A stretch of 64,000 nucleotides of DNA from Akkermansia muciniphila. Its GTDB lineage: Bacteria > Verrucomicrobiota > Verrucomicrobiia > Verrucomicrobiales > Akkermansiaceae. Shown here in pieces: positions 17,092 to 27,414 of this stretch. The stretch's first letter is position 1; every line of letters begins with the position of its first letter. Both the position numbers and the translations under genes were made by a program. A model generated the notes under the pieces. The model was not told the origin of the DNA and searched no databases. It saw nothing but the letters and a program-made list of their open reading frames with translations. Location: positions 248,001-312,000 of the forward strand of contig CAMCIC010000001.1 in the NCBI GenBank assembly GCA_945874895.1, read 5' to 3'.

Positions 17092-19860
17092 TCAGATGGT
17101 GAAAGCGGCTTTGAGAAGGGCTTTGGTTTCGCGGTAGTGCATGGCTTTGGAGCCGGCGGCCGGGCTGGCAGCCTCTTCGCGACCGGCATAGGCTAGGTCT
17201 TTGCCCACAACCTTGCGCAGACGTGGTGCGATGTAAGTCCATGCACCCATGTTTTCGGGTTCTTCCTGACACCAGACAAACTGGCGGGCGTTGCGGAATT
17301 CGCGAACAAACATGGCGGCAAGCTCGTGATGGAACGGATACAACTGCTCCACTCGAATGATGGCGGTATCGGTCAAATTGTGTTCCTTGCGGTATGCATC
17401 GAGGTCGTAAAATACCTTACCAGAGCAGAACACGATGCGTTGGATCGCAGCGGGTGTCTGATGAGCAACGGTATCGGGCAACATTTCTTGGAAGCAAGTG
17501 CCAGGAAGGAAGTCCTCGATATTCGATACCGCTTCTGCCCGAGTAAGGAGACTCTTCGGCGTCATGAGGATCAGAGGCTTGCGGAATTCGCGGCGTTTTT
17601 GACGACGCAGAGCATGGAAATACTGGGCCGGCGTCGTGAAGTTGCCGACGATCATATTGTCATCCGCACAGAGTTGCAGGAATCGTTCGAGACGCGCGCT
17701 GGAGTGCTCTGGGCCCTGCCCTTCGTAGCCGTGGGGCAGCAGCAGCACGATATCAGAAGGAGTCTGCCATTTTGATTCCGCAGAAGCGATGAATTGATCG
17801 ATGATGACTTGGGCGCCGTTGGAGAAATCTCCGAACTGCGCTTCCCACATGGTCAGCATGTTAGGAGCACCGAGGGAGTATCCGTAGTCAAATCCCAAAA
17901 CGGCGAACTCGGAAAGCAGAGAATTGTATACACAGAATCTGCTCTGATTCGAGCCAAGATTTTGCAGCGGAATGTAGCGCTCACGATTTTCGTAGTCGTA
18001 AAAAACTGCATGGCGCTGGCTAAAGGTGCCGCGTCGGCAGTCCTGACCGGACAAACGAACGGCGTTGCCTTCTAACAGCAGGCTGCCCCATGCCATGGAT
18101 TCGGCGAGAGCCCAATCGATGTTCTGCCCTTTTTCGATGGCTTCTTTGCGACGAGGAATAAAGCGTTTTTCCAGCGTGGGATGGAGGTGAAAGGTATCGG
18201 GCACCGTCGTTAGCACTTGACCGATGTGACCGAGGGTGGATGCCTCGACACCCGTCGCCACGGGCGCGTGGTGATAAGGTGCTTGTTCGATAGCGGTAGA
18301 GCCGCTGAAAGCAGTGCGGTCGCCTTTTTCCTGGAGCTCTACCATTTTTTGGTAGCCGGCTTCCAGTTTGTCCCAGATCGACTTCTCGATGGCCTCGGCT
18401 TCCTGTTCGGTGATGGTGCCGTTGGCGATCAGTTCTTTTTTGTAGAGATAATTGATCGGTTCCCGAGAGGCAATGGACTTAGCGATCAAGGGTGCGGTGA
18501 AAGCGGCCTGATCCGTCTCATTGTGGCCTTGGCGGCGATAGCAATACATGTCGATGACGACATCGCGGCTGAACTGCTGGCGGAAATCAAGAGCGAACAG
18601 GGCCGCCCACCACAACTCTTCAGGGCGCTCGCCATTGACGTGGAGAATAGGAGCCTCGATCATCTTCGCGATGTCGGTAGCATATGCGGAGGAACGGGCG
18701 TCCGCTGGCATGGTGGTAAAACCGATCTGATTATTGACCACGAGGTGGATCGTTCCGCCCGTGCGGTAGCCGGGGAGTTGCGAGAGATTGATCACTTCCG
18801 CCACGGATCCCTGACCAGCAAAAGCGGCATCGCCATGAAGCAGGATGGGTAGCACTCGTTTGCGGTCGGTGATGTGACCGTCATCGCCGAGCAGGCGCTG
18901 ACGCGCGCGGGCCTTGCCCTCGACGACAGGATTGACAGCCTCGAGATGGCTTGGATTGGCAGCGAGGCTTACGCGCACTGTACCTCCATCGACCTCGCGC
19001 TGGCTTTCATAGCCCAAGTGATATTTCACATCACCATCACCCGCCACGAGATCGGGTTCGTAATTCGGCGTGAATTCATACAGGATGGTGGTCAGCGTTT
19101 TCTGTACGAAATTGGCAAGGACATTGAGGCGACCCCGGTGAGCCATTCCCATTTCGATTTCTTGCACACCGGAATTCGGGGATGCCTCGAGAATCGCGTT
19201 AAGGACAATCATGGATCCCTCGCCGCCTTCGAGTGAAAATCGTTTTTCACCAATGAATTTTTTGCCTAGGAAAGTTTCGAAGATTTCCGCTTCCATCAGC
19301 CAACGAAGTGACTTGATCCGTTGTTCGCGGCTCTCCGGTGCACGATGCGGGCGATTTTCGATGCGCTCACGCACCCAATGCCGCACGGCCGTATTGTGAA
19401 TGTGCATGAACTCGAAACCGATCGGCCCGGCATACGTCTCATCCATGACACGGAAAAAATCGCGCAACTTCATGCGCTCACCACTGCGGAAAAAGGCTGA
19501 TGCCGCCTCTTTGTCCATGTCCCCATCGGAGAATCCCAGTGCCGCCGGAGTGAGACGGGGATTGGTTTCAGGTTTATCCGCAAGCGGATTGATGTGAGCC
19601 TGCGTGTGCCCGAGACGGCGATAATTTTCAACAACGCTCGTGATCTTAGCACGGAAATCGGGCTCACCCTGAGGTGCAAGCTGCTCCGACTGACCACCTG
19701 CTGAGGCAGCAACGCGACTGGGCGGCTGTGCAACCCCCAACGAAAAACCCTCGAAAAATACGGCCCATGTGGCATCAACAGACTCGGGATTGGCGCTCCA
19801 ACGGGCATACATTTCGTCGAGCAAATCGGCATTCAGGCGCGCACTTATCGAAGGTTTCAT
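17092..19860 (-). CDS. sucA: 2-oxoglutarate dehydrogenase E1 component
   Basis: A 922-residue thiamin-diphosphate enzyme that decarboxylates 2-oxoglutarate in the TCA cycle. The N-terminal [19 protein letters not shown] is the E1o family start that binds the complex core. [44 protein letters not shown] and VNNQIGFTT follow in order and include the ThDP- and substrate-binding histidines. The ATG at 19860 gives the expected start [14 protein letters not shown]; an in-frame ATG 90 bases earlier is less likely. It precedes sucB, while the E3 gene is not in the window. Confidence 0.95.
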   Translation of the reverse strand: MKPSISARLNADLLDEMYARWSANPESVDATWAVFFEGFSLGVAQPPSRVAASAGGQSEQLAPQGEPDFRAKITSVVENYRRLGHTQAHINPLADKPETNPRLTPAALGFSDGDMDKEAASAFFRSGERMKLRDFFRVMDETYAGPIGFEFMHIHNTAVRHWVRERIENRPHRAPESREQRIKSLRWLMEAEIFETFLGKKFIGEKRFSLEGGEGSMIVLNAILEASPNSGVQEIEMGMAHRGRLNVLANFVQKTLTTILYEFTPNYEPDLVAGDGDVKYHLGYESQREVDGGTVRVSLAANPSHLEAVNPVVEGKARARQRLLGDDGHITDRKRVLPILLHGDAAFAGQGSVAEVINLSQLPGYRTGGTIHLVVNNQIGFTTMPADARSSAYATDIAKMIEAPILHVNGERPEELWWAALFALDFRQQFSRDVVIDMYCYRRQGHNETDQAAFTAPLIAKSIASREPINYLYKKELIANGTITEQEAEAIEKSIWDKLEAGYQKMVELQEKGDRTAFSGSTAIEQAPYHHAPVATGVEASTLGHIGQVLTTVPDTFHLHPTLEKRFIPRRKEAIEKGQNIDWALAESMAWGSLLLEGNAVRLSGQDCRRGTFSQRHAVFYDYENRERYIPLQNLGSNQSRFCVYNSLLSEFAVLGFDYGYSLGAPNMLTMWEAQFGDFSNGAQVIIDQFIASAESKWQTPSDIVLLLPHGYEGQGPEHSSARLERFLQLCADDNMIVGNFTTPAQYFHALRRQKRREFRKPLILMTPKSLLTRAEAVSNIEDFLPGTCFQEMLPDTVAHQTPAAIQRIVFCSGKVFYDLDAYRKEHNLTDTAIIRVEQLYPFHHELAAMFVREFRNARQFVWCQEEPENMGAWTYIAPRLRKVVGKDLAYAGREEAASPAAGSKAMHYRETKALLKAAFTI

Positions 19861-19973
19861 GATGTAAAATCGGCTGACTAGCGCGCACCAAATTTCACAC
19901 TTGGCGATTAGCGCGCGGGAGTTCATAGTCGCTGGGCGCTGGAACGTCAACAGTGCAGAGCGAAAAATATCAG

Positions 19974-20906
19974 ATGATCGAAGTGCATCAACTCACCAAG
20001 TCCTACGCTAGGCACCATGCCGTGCGGGGCATATCGTTTCACGTCGATCGCGGCGAAATCGTTGGCTTCCTCGGACCGAATGGTGCGGGCAAGACCACCA
20101 CCCTGCGCATGCTCACCGGCTACCTGCCGCCCACCTCCGGCAGCGCCAGCATCGCCGGGTTTGACATTTTCCGCGAATCGATCGCCGCACGACGCAAGAT
20201 CGGCTACATGCCGGAAAACGTGCCGCTCTATGATGACATGCGAGTGCGCGAATATCTATCATTTCGGGCGCAGCTCAAAGGGCTAGACCACCGACGCTCG
20301 CGCCAGCGCGTGGGCCATGTGCTGGACACTTGCGGCCTCGAGTCGGTAAAGAAAAAAATGATCAAAACGCTCTCCAAGGGCTATCGCCAGCGGGTGGGCC
20401 TAGCGGACGCATTGGTCCATGAGCCAGAGTTGCTGATCCTCGACGAGCCCACTAACGGTCTCGACCCCAACCAGATTCGTCAAATTCGCGAGTTGATCAA
20501 ACAACTGGGGGAAAACCACACAATTCTTGTCTCCACCCACATCCTGCATGAGGTAGAAATCACCTGCAACCGCGTCATCATCATCGATACGGGGAAAATC
20601 CGCGCCGCTGACACACCGTCCAACTTGGTGAATCAGATGCGTGCGGCCGGTCGGGTGACAGTGGAATTGCAAGTGGATGCGGAGATCGGAGCGGCAGCAC
20701 TGGGTCGTGTGGATCACGTCAAAAAAGCACGACACGAGGCGCTGGATGATGGATGGGTGCGCTTCCACCTGCTCAGCGACTCAGGAAGCGATGTGCGAGA
20801 GCCCATTGCACTTCTGGCGGCCCAATACGGTTGGCCACTGCGCACGGTCTACCGCGATGAACCGACACTGGAGGATGTTTTTGTGGAAATGACGCGCAAG
20901 GATTGA
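19974..20906 (+). CDS. ABC transporter ATP-binding protein, GldA/NatA-like
   Basis: A 310-residue ATPase of the ABC-2 exporter class related to gliding/NatA ATPases. Walker A GPNGAGKTT is at residues 34-42, signature LSKGYRQ at 133-139 and Walker B LLILDEPTNGLD at 153-164, followed by a C-terminal extension of about 100 residues usual for this group. In relatives, one or two membrane permease genes follow immediately. Here the next gene is tspO on the opposite strand, so the permease is missing from the locus. The ATG at 19974 is preferred over a GTG seven codons earlier. Cargo is unknown. Confidence 0.82.
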   Translation: MIEVHQLTKSYARHHAVRGISFHVDRGEIVGFLGPNGAGKTTTLRMLTGYLPPTSGSASIAGFDIFRESIAARRKIGYMPENVPLYDDMRVREYLSFRAQLKGLDHRRSRQRVGHVLDTCGLESVKKKMIKTLSKGYRQRVGLADALVHEPELLILDEPTNGLDPNQIRQIRELIKQLGENHTILVSTHILHEVEITCNRVIIIDTGKIRAADTPSNLVNQMRAAGRVTVELQVDAEIGAAALGRVDHVKKARHEALDDGWVRFHLLSDSGSDVREPIALLAAQYGWPLRTVYRDEPTLEDVFVEMTRKD

Positions 20907-21431
20907 TCACCGCGGCAACACAGAACCATTGAGCGACCAGAGCACCGCATTCAAAAGAACCGCAAAGGTCACCCAAACCAGATAAGGCCACATCATCAGA
21001 CCCGCGGGTTTATCGATGCGCCTGAAAGCGATCGTCAGCCACAAAATCATCCACCAAAGAGCCAATATGTCGGCCATGGCCCAATCGGCACGTCCCTGCG
21101 CGAAAAACAACCAACTCCACGCCGCTTGAAAAATCAGGTGTGCGAGGTAACCGATGCACGCGCCCGCCACAGGCATTTCGGTTCTTTTGCGCCACACACG
21201 CCAGACCGCCACTGCCATCAAACCATACAGCCCGGTCCACACAGGACCAAACAGCCATGCCGGCGGAGCCCAAAAAGGTTTCCCCATAACAGCATACATC
21301 TGCCCCGATGACCGCGAAGCCAAACCCCCAAGCAACGCGGCCGACCAAGTGACAAGCATAAAGCCCAAAAAAGCAAAAATCGATGAGCGGCGCGTCACTG
21401 GTCGGGGCATGGCGATGGGAAGTCTCACCAT
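20907..21431 (-). CDS. TspO/MBR family membrane protein
   Basis: A 174-residue protein of the TspO/peripheral benzodiazepine receptor family, which binds tetrapyrroles and related ligands in the membrane. Five hydrophobic segments are visible. The family blocks KPFWAPPAWLFGPVWTGLY, AAWSWLFF and PYLVWVTFAVLLNAVLW are clear, including the Trp-rich ligand pocket. The start at 21431 gives the usual family size; the frame is open further upstream but that part is low-quality sequence overlapping alaS. Its stop abuts the convergent ABC ATPase stop. Role here is unknown. Confidence 0.9.
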   Translation of the reverse strand: MVRLPIAMPRPVTRRSSIFAFLGFMLVTWSAALLGGLASRSSGQMYAVMGKPFWAPPAWLFGPVWTGLYGLMAVAVWRVWRKRTEMPVAGACIGYLAHLIFQAAWSWLFFAQGRADWAMADILALWWMILWLTIAFRRIDKPAGLMMWPYLVWVTFAVLLNAVLWSLNGSVLPR

Positions 21432-21516
21432 CTGGTCCGCAGCGTCAAGGTCGATCTCGTCTCGATGAACTCCCTTGCCAATCAGCGCGAATCGTGATTG
21501 TTTCCGTGCCTCATTT

Positions 21517-24345
21517 ATGAACGCCGCTGAGATCCGCCAGAGCTTCCTTGATTTCTTTCGCGAGAAACAACACACCATCGTGCCCTCCGCTTCCCTGCTC
21601 CCGCAGTCGCCCGGTCTGCTGTTTACCAACGCAGGAATGAACCCTTTCGTGCCGTATTTCCTAGGGGTGGAAAAGGCTCCCTACGATCCACCGCGCGCTG
21701 CCGACACGCAGAAATGCATCCGCGCTGGCGGGAAACACAATGACCTCGAGGATGTAGGCTATGATACCTACCACCACACATTTTTCGAAATGCTCGGCAA
21801 CTGGTCCTTTGGCAACTATTTCAAAAAAGAAGCCATCCAATGGGCTTGGGAACTCGTCGTCGAGCGCTGGGGACTTCCCGCCCACCGTTTGCACGCCTCG
21901 GTCTACGCGCCTAAGCAAGGTGACCCGGGGGAATTCGATCAGGAATCCTACAACATCTGGGCCGAACTCTTTCGCTCCAAAGGCTGCGATCCCGCCGTGC
22001 AGATCGTGAATGGCAACGTCAAGGACAACTTCTGGATGATGGGCGAGACCGGTCCCTGCGGCCCTTGTTCGGAACTCCACGTCAACCTCACTCCCGAAGG
22101 TGATCCGAAAACGGGTCGCGAATTGGTCAACAACGATTCCGACCTCTGCATCGAAATCTGGAATCTCGTCTTCATCCAATACAACGCCGAGGCAGATGGC
22201 AGTTTTCGCGAGCTGCCTGCGAAGCACATCGATACCGGCATGGGCTTCGAGCGCGCCTGCTCGATCATTCAAGGCACAAAAGGTTTCACCGATTTCTCGC
22301 AGAAGCCCAGCAACTACGCCACCGATGTCTTCACGCCTCTCTTTCGCAAGCTCGAAGAACTGAGCGGTAAAACATATGTCAACATCTACCCCGCCCTCGG
22401 CGCCGACCGATCGGCCTTCACCGAGGAGATGAAAACCGCGATCGCCTTCCGCGTCATCGCCGATCACCTGCGCACGCTCAGCTTCTCCATCGCCGATGGC
22501 ATCATGCCCGGAAACAACGGTCGCAATTATGTTTTGAGACGTATTTTACGACGGGCCGTTCGTTACGGTCGCCAGCTCGGTTTCTCTGGCGAGAAACCCT
22601 TTTTCGGCGCACTCGTAGAGACTCTCGTCAAAGAAATGGGCGAGGTGTTTCCAGAATTGAAAAACCGCCAGGAAGTGGTGCGCCAAACGCTGGAGCAGGA
22701 AGAATCGAGCTTCAATCAAACGCTAGACCGTGGACTGAAGCGCTTCGAAGATGCTCTCGCTCATCTCACGAACCAACAATTTCCAGGAGAGATTGCCTTC
22801 GATCTCTACGACACTTACGGCTTCCCCATCGACCTGACCGAACTGCTTTGCTCGGAACGAGGTCTGACCACAGACATGCTGCGTTTCGAACAACTCATGC
22901 ACGAGCAGCAGGAGCGTTCGCGTGCCGCGCAGAAATCGACTGTTGTTCGCGCGCTCGACATCTCCAGCGATGCCGTCACCGAGTTTCTCGGCTTTGAGCA
23001 AGACGCCTGCGAGGCAACCATTCTCGAAATCCACCCACAGGAGGACTCGATTTTTGTCATTACCGACAAGACTGTTTTTTACGCCGAAATGGGTGGTCAA
23101 TCCGGCGATACTGGCACCCTTGACGGCATCACTGTCTCTGGCGTTCAACAGATCGGCAAAGCCCGTGCACTGATCCTTCAGCAATCCGCGATCAGCGATC
23201 CGCGATCCTCCATCGAACCCGGTGCCAAAGTCACCCTCCAGCTCGAGACCGCCCGGCGCCGCCCCATCGAGGCCCACCATAGCGCCACGCACCTTCTGCA
23301 CTGGGCCTTGCACGAGGTAGTATCGAAAGATGCGGCGCAACAAGGCTCATCCGTCGATGAAAACCGCCTGCGTTTCGACTTCAACAGCTCCGCCGTGACA
23401 CCCGAGCAACTGACCGCTATTGAGGAGAAGGTCAATGCCGCAATCCAGGCTGACGACTCCGTTTCGTGGACCGAAGTGAAGCACTCGGACATCAAGAGCC
23501 GCGCCGACATCATGCAATTCTTCGGCGACAAATACGGTGACATCGTGCGTGTGGTACAGATCGGTGGCGAATCCAACCAATTGAACGGCTACTCGCAGGA
23601 ACTTTGCGGCGGCACACACGTCCGCAACACCGGTGCGATCGGACTTTTCAAAATCAAATCCGAGGGCGCCATCGCCTCCGGCGTGCGGCGCATCGAAGCC
23701 GTATGCGGTGATGCCGCCTGGATCTACCTGAACGAAGTCGTTGAAAAATGGAACAATGACCTGAAAGTCGCCCAAGCCAAGCTGCAGGCCGCCAATGAAA
23801 AACTCGCGGCCATTGGCGAAGCCGCCGTGTTGGTCAACGATTTTCCCCACGCTTTGGACGCCATGCTGGCCGAGCGGGCGGACATCACGCAAATCAACGC
23901 CACCTTCGCCCATGCGCAACGAACTTTGGAGGAAACCCAGCAAGGGGGTGCAGAAGCGGACAAACGTCTCAAAAAAATCCAATCTGCACAGGCCGCACAA
24001 CTCGCCGATGAAGCTCTGGCGGAGCGCATCGCAGCAGCGCAGCCCATTGCCCTCAGTTTCGAGGCCGATGCCTCACTGCTCCAGGAACTGCTCAACGGTC
24101 TGAAAAAACGCCAATTTTCCGAGGCCGCCGCATTGCTGGTGGATGACGGCGAAAAACTCCACCTCGCCACCTACTGCGGGACGAATGCAAAAAGCTCCGG
24201 CAAGGCCGCTGGGTCAATGCTCCAGCAACTCACCGCGATCGGCTGTGGCAAGGGCGGAGGCAATGCCGATATGGCGCGCGGCGCGGTCGGAGATCGATCG
24301 AAGCGAGCGGAGATTGAAACTACGATGAACCTAGTAATTTCTTGA
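21517..24345 (+). CDS. alaS: alanine-tRNA ligase
   Basis: A 942-residue class II synthetase that charges tRNA-Ala. The start MNAAEIRQSFLDFF and FTNAGMNPFVPYF, GKHNDLEDVG and FFEMLGNWSFG mark the catalytic domain. The editing domain has the zinc ligands His588 and His592 (HSATH) and Cys697 and His701 (CGGTH), which hydrolyse mischarged Ser- or Gly-tRNA. The C-terminal DHHA1 part ends near GKGGGNADMARGA. Start at 21517 was chosen over an upstream in-frame ATG because it gives the normal N-terminus. Confidence 0.97.
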   Translation: MNAAEIRQSFLDFFREKQHTIVPSASLLPQSPGLLFTNAGMNPFVPYFLGVEKAPYDPPRAADTQKCIRAGGKHNDLEDVGYDTYHHTFFEMLGNWSFGNYFKKEAIQWAWELVVERWGLPAHRLHASVYAPKQGDPGEFDQESYNIWAELFRSKGCDPAVQIVNGNVKDNFWMMGETGPCGPCSELHVNLTPEGDPKTGRELVNNDSDLCIEIWNLVFIQYNAEADGSFRELPAKHIDTGMGFERACSIIQGTKGFTDFSQKPSNYATDVFTPLFRKLEELSGKTYVNIYPALGADRSAFTEEMKTAIAFRVIADHLRTLSFSIADGIMPGNNGRNYVLRRILRRAVRYGRQLGFSGEKPFFGALVETLVKEMGEVFPELKNRQEVVRQTLEQEESSFNQTLDRGLKRFEDALAHLTNQQFPGEIAFDLYDTYGFPIDLTELLCSERGLTTDMLRFEQLMHEQQERSRAAQKSTVVRALDISSDAVTEFLGFEQDACEATILEIHPQEDSIFVITDKTVFYAEMGGQSGDTGTLDGITVSGVQQIGKARALILQQSAISDPRSSIEPGAKVTLQLETARRRPIEAHHSATHLLHWALHEVVSKDAAQQGSSVDENRLRFDFNSSAVTPEQLTAIEEKVNAAIQADDSVSWTEVKHSDIKSRADIMQFFGDKYGDIVRVVQIGGESNQLNGYSQELCGGTHVRNTGAIGLFKIKSEGAIASGVRRIEAVCGDAAWIYLNEVVEKWNNDLKVAQAKLQAANEKLAAIGEAAVLVNDFPHALDAMLAERADITQINATFAHAQRTLEETQQGGAEADKRLKKIQSAQAAQLADEALAERIAAAQPIALSFEADASLLQELLNGLKKRQFSEAAALLVDDGEKLHLATYCGTNAKSSGKAAGSMLQQLTAIGCGKGGGNADMARGAVGDRSKRAEIETTMNLVIS

Positions 24346-24349
24346 AAGC

Positions 24350-25153
24350 ATGGCTGCGCTTGAAGAAATCGTTCGTTTTCTGAATGCGGAACTTCGCATC
24401 GCAGAGATCCCCGATTACAGCGGTGCTGTGAATGGGTTGCAGCTTCAGAACAATGGGCAAGTCACGAAAGTCGCAGCAGCGGTTGACGCGTCGCTGCCCG
24501 TCATACGCAAGGCCATAGCAGCGGGAGCTGACCTGCTTATCGTCCATCACGGCATGTTCTGGCAGGGAGCCCAACCCCTGACCGGAGCCTTCTACCAAAA
24601 GATCCATGAGGCGATGCAGGCAAACCTAGCCATCTACAGCGCCCACTTGCCGCTGGATGTCCATACGCATTGGGGTAACAACACCCTCTTGGCCGCAGCG
24701 ATTGGCATGACCACCACGGGCACATTTCTCCCCTATAAAGGACAAGACGTCGGACTACTCGGCGAAATAAGCTTTGCCACGGATTGCGGACTTAGGCCCG
24801 AATCATCCAACTCGACCCCTTCTCTCATCCATCGCGAACAACTTCGCCAACGCCTCGAAAGTGCGGTCGGCGGCCCTGTCCTGCTATGCCCTGCCGGTCC
24901 GGAATTCGTCCGAACGGTCGGCCTCTGCACGGGCGGCGCAGGCAGCGAAATTGCCGCCGCGCGTGGATTGGACGCCTTCATTTCCGGCGAAGGCCCCCAC
25001 TGGAGCTATTCGTTGGCCGAGGAAATGGGCATCAATTTCTACCTCGCAGGCCACTATGCGACCGAAACTTTCGGCGTGCGTCAGATCTCAGAAGTCCTTG
25101 CCACAAGCTTCGGAATCCATTCCCTTTTCCTCGATCATCCGACAGGATTGTGA
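24350..25153 (+). CDS. Nif3-like dinuclear metal-centre protein
   Basis: A 267-residue Nif3/YbgI family protein forming a hexameric ring with two metal ions per subunit; proposed as a GTP cyclohydrolase 1 type 2 or phosphatase but without an agreed function. Metal ligands are in VHHGMFW (His66, His67), SAHLPLDVH (the Asp and His) and, near the end, GHYATETFGV. It starts four bases after the alaS stop and is surely cotranscribed with it. Family assignment is firm, function is not. Confidence 0.9.
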   Translation: MAALEEIVRFLNAELRIAEIPDYSGAVNGLQLQNNGQVTKVAAAVDASLPVIRKAIAAGADLLIVHHGMFWQGAQPLTGAFYQKIHEAMQANLAIYSAHLPLDVHTHWGNNTLLAAAIGMTTTGTFLPYKGQDVGLLGEISFATDCGLRPESSNSTPSLIHREQLRQRLESAVGGPVLLCPAGPEFVRTVGLCTGGAGSEIAAARGLDAFISGEGPHWSYSLAEEMGINFYLAGHYATETFGVRQISEVLATSFGIHSLFLDHPTGL

Positions 25154-25220
25154 TTTTTCAGAGTATGGCCAAAGACAACCCTTTCGCTCTGGAAATTTTT
25201 ACAAAAGTTTAAAAAAGAGC

Positions 25221-25249
25221 TTGTCAGTCGCCACTCATTCCGTTATGTA
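25221..25249 (+). promoter_or_regulatory. likely promoter of tRNA-Gly
   Basis: TTGTCA (25221-25226) and TATGTA (25244-25249) are separated by 17 bases, placing the transcription start a few bases before the tRNA at 25262. The -35 matches the sigma-70 consensus at five of six positions, the -10 only moderately. Confidence 0.5.
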
Positions 25250-25261
25250 TTGTGTGTCAGC

Positions 25262-25335
25262 GCGGGCATAGCTTAGTGGTAAAGCGCTATCCTTCCAAGT
25301 TAGACATGCGGGTTCGATTCCCGCTGCCCGCTCCA
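25262..25335 (+). tRNA. tRNA-Gly (anticodon TCC)
   Basis: The acceptor stem GCGGGCA pairs with TGCCCGC (25325-25331), followed by discriminator T and an encoded CCA. The D-arm contains AGTGGTAA, the anticodon loop is CTTCCAA with TCC at positions 34-36, and the T-arm is GCGGGTTCGATTCCCGC. There is one T-T mismatch in the anticodon stem. The secreted-protein gene starts 51 bases downstream with no terminator between them. Confidence 0.97.
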
Positions 25336-25386
25336 ATTTTCCCCAGCAGTTCCCCCTTGCCATTCGAAAAACAAACCGAAAAAAAT

Positions 25387-26025
25387 ATGAAAATCTCTTC
25401 ATTTATGGTCTTGCTGGCTTTTGCCACCATGGTTCTCAGTCACGCTCAGCAAGCTCCTGTGACTGATGCCAAACTTCTCTCTTCTATCAAAGCTCAAGTA
25501 ACCGCTAACCCATCTTTTGTTTTGCAAATCGTGGAACGCGCGGTTCGTGAAAATCCTTCCGCCGCTAGCGAAATCGTAAAAACGGCGATCCAAGCAACGA
25601 ATGCAGATAGCCAATTGATCGCGTCCATCGTCGAAGTGGTAGCCCGTTTCGCACCTGAGCAACTTAACGCTGCCGCTCGTGGCGCGGCGGCGGTGGCTCC
25701 CGATTCTTTCGAAGCAGTTCAAGCAGTTCTTGTCAAATTCGATCCGGCAGCAGCGGAAGCAGCCATGTCCAACCCTCTCGATTTCCCTGCTGCTGAGGTT
25801 GCCACCGATGAGAACGGCGGCAATAGCGATGGTGGAAATGGCGGAGGCAACGGTGGAGAGGACGGGGGCAACGGTGGAGATGGCGGAAGCAGCAGCAGCA
25901 GCGTCGGCTTCGGATCCAATTCCCCAGGTGGCAACAGCCCTGGCGGTTCCACGGGAAGCCCCCTCTTTGGCAGTGGTGGTCAAATCGTCATTACCCCTCC
26001 TAAATCGACGAAAAACGACAATTAA
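25387..26025 (+). CDS. secreted Gly-rich protein of the polysaccharide locus
   Basis: A 212-residue protein that I do not recognise. A signal peptide covers about residues 1-20 (ending LSHAQ). Residues 25-130 form an Ala-rich, mostly helical domain with weakly repeating segments (ANPSFVLQIVERAVRENPS, NADSQLIASIVEVVARFAP). The tail from about 140 is low complexity, Gly/Asn/Asp/Ser-rich, and ends basic. ATG 25387 is chosen because an in-frame GTG upstream would read through the tRNA. It is followed by the outer-membrane barrel gene, so it may be an envelope or matrix component of the export locus. Confidence 0.7.
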   Translation: MKISSFMVLLAFATMVLSHAQQAPVTDAKLLSSIKAQVTANPSFVLQIVERAVRENPSAASEIVKTAIQATNADSQLIASIVEVVARFAPEQLNAAARGAAAVAPDSFEAVQAVLVKFDPAAAEAAMSNPLDFPAAEVATDENGGNSDGGNGGGNGGEDGGNGGDGGSSSSSVGFGSNSPGGNSPGGSTGSPLFGSGGQIVITPPKSTKNDN

Positions 26026-26082
26026 CCCCGATGATAGGACTCCGTTGCCGACTGATCATTTCACTCCGAATCTCATCCAAAT

Positions 26083-27303
26083 ATGAAATTGAAGACCGCT
26101 CTCACTATCGCTACCTTGGCCACCACAGTTCCTCTTTTTTCCCAAGGGCTGTATTATGTTGGCCAAGAAGCTACTAAATCGATACCGCTGACTTGGACTG
26201 TCGGCGCCAGCATGATTTGGGATGACAATGTTACGCCTACAGCCCCCGAGGGATCTCTGGGCTTTGAAGACGCCGTCTGGAGCATCAATCCTTACGTCGA
26301 AGCCAACTACACTGTCATCGATCCGCGCACCAGCATCAACTTCTCCGCGCGCGCTGGCATGAACTACTACTTCGATGGTATTGCAGCTCCAGGAGCCAGT
26401 GATACCATTCCTAGTTTCCGGTCGGGATTTGATTTCAACCACAGCATCAGTCCTCGTCTGCGCTTCAGCAGTCGCAGTTTCATTGCTTATGAAATGGAAC
26501 CCCAGTTCGCCCTCGGGATTTCGAATGACCGGACGACTGATCCTTATTCCTTGTTTAGTACCGATAATTCCGTGGGCTACCGTTGGACCCCGCGTGTCGG
26601 TTCCTACACCGGTATTGGTTTCACGAGTCTTTCCGATCGCAAATCCTGGAACTTCTATCACCAGATGCGCTACCAATACACTCGTCGATCGGTGCTTACC
26701 AGTCAGTATCGCTACACGGCATGGTCGGGCGACGCCAGCGGCAGTTCAAACCATTTCCTCACTGGAGGCATGGAACATCGTCTATCACAAAACGCCATTT
26801 TCCTCAGTAGCGCAGGTATCCAGCTTCGGAGCCTCGATAACGATCAGTCACAAGATAGCGTATCCCCATTCCTTGAGGGTTCCATGCGCTCCCAAGTCAA
26901 CAGCGCTTTCGGCCTTCGCGCTTTCGTTCGTTATAGCATGGAGGATTTCAACACCATTCAAAATGTCGATGGAGTTGCCTACGAATACTCAGAACTCCAA
27001 GTCTTTCGGGTTGGCTTAACAGGTGACTATCGCATCACCCCTCGTTTGACGGGGGCCGGCGGTTTTGACTTTGTTCACACCATGTTTGATGCAGGCAACA
27101 AACGCGATATTGATGACCCGGGAGCAGATACGAATTCCGGTCTTACCGAAGACTTGATGAACGGCTACATCGGTCTCCGCTATCAAATCAACGATGCACT
27201 CACGCTGGATTGCTCCATCAACTATACGGAATCCATTTCCGAAACTGACAACAACGATTACAATCGTCTCCGTTTGAGCACCGGCTTGAACTACACGTTC
27301 TGA
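26083..27303 (+). CDS. outer membrane beta-barrel protein
   Basis: A 406-residue protein with a signal peptide (about 1-20, ending PLFSQG) and regularly alternating strands rich in aromatic residues, ending in LNYTF with a C-terminal Phe, as expected for a BAM-assembled barrel. It resembles the outer-membrane beta-barrel proteins found next to exopolysaccharide or exosortase export genes and may be the pore or a secretin-like partner for the Wza-type protein downstream. No enzyme motif is visible. It is followed by a strong terminator. Confidence 0.75.
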   Translation: MKLKTALTIATLATTVPLFSQGLYYVGQEATKSIPLTWTVGASMIWDDNVTPTAPEGSLGFEDAVWSINPYVEANYTVIDPRTSINFSARAGMNYYFDGIAAPGASDTIPSFRSGFDFNHSISPRLRFSSRSFIAYEMEPQFALGISNDRTTDPYSLFSTDNSVGYRWTPRVGSYTGIGFTSLSDRKSWNFYHQMRYQYTRRSVLTSQYRYTAWSGDASGSSNHFLTGGMEHRLSQNAIFLSSAGIQLRSLDNDQSQDSVSPFLEGSMRSQVNSAFGLRAFVRYSMEDFNTIQNVDGVAYEYSELQVFRVGLTGDYRITPRLTGAGGFDFVHTMFDAGNKRDIDDPGADTNSGLTEDLMNGYIGLRYQINDALTLDCSINYTESISETDNNDYNRLRLSTGLNYTF

Positions 27304-27328
27304 TTTTTTCAAACCAACCATTCATCCA

Positions 27329-27358
27329 CCCCCTCGATCGAAAGACCGAGGGGGTTTT
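27329..27358 (+). terminator. rho-independent terminator after the barrel gene
   Basis: An 8-bp GC-rich stem, CCCCCTCG/CGAGGGGG, with a 10-base loop is followed by TTTT, 26 bases after the barrel gene stop. It separates the secreted-protein/barrel pair from the kinase-led operon. Confidence 0.85.
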
Positions 27359-27414
27359 CATTTGAATCAGCTCATCGCAGGCCTCAAATCAGCCAAGGGC
27401 ATCATTCGCAAACT

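Noticed and set aside
25252-25386. Longer start for the Gly-rich protein through the tRNA
   Set aside because: It would translate the tRNA gene; the ATG at 25387 gives a clean signal peptide.
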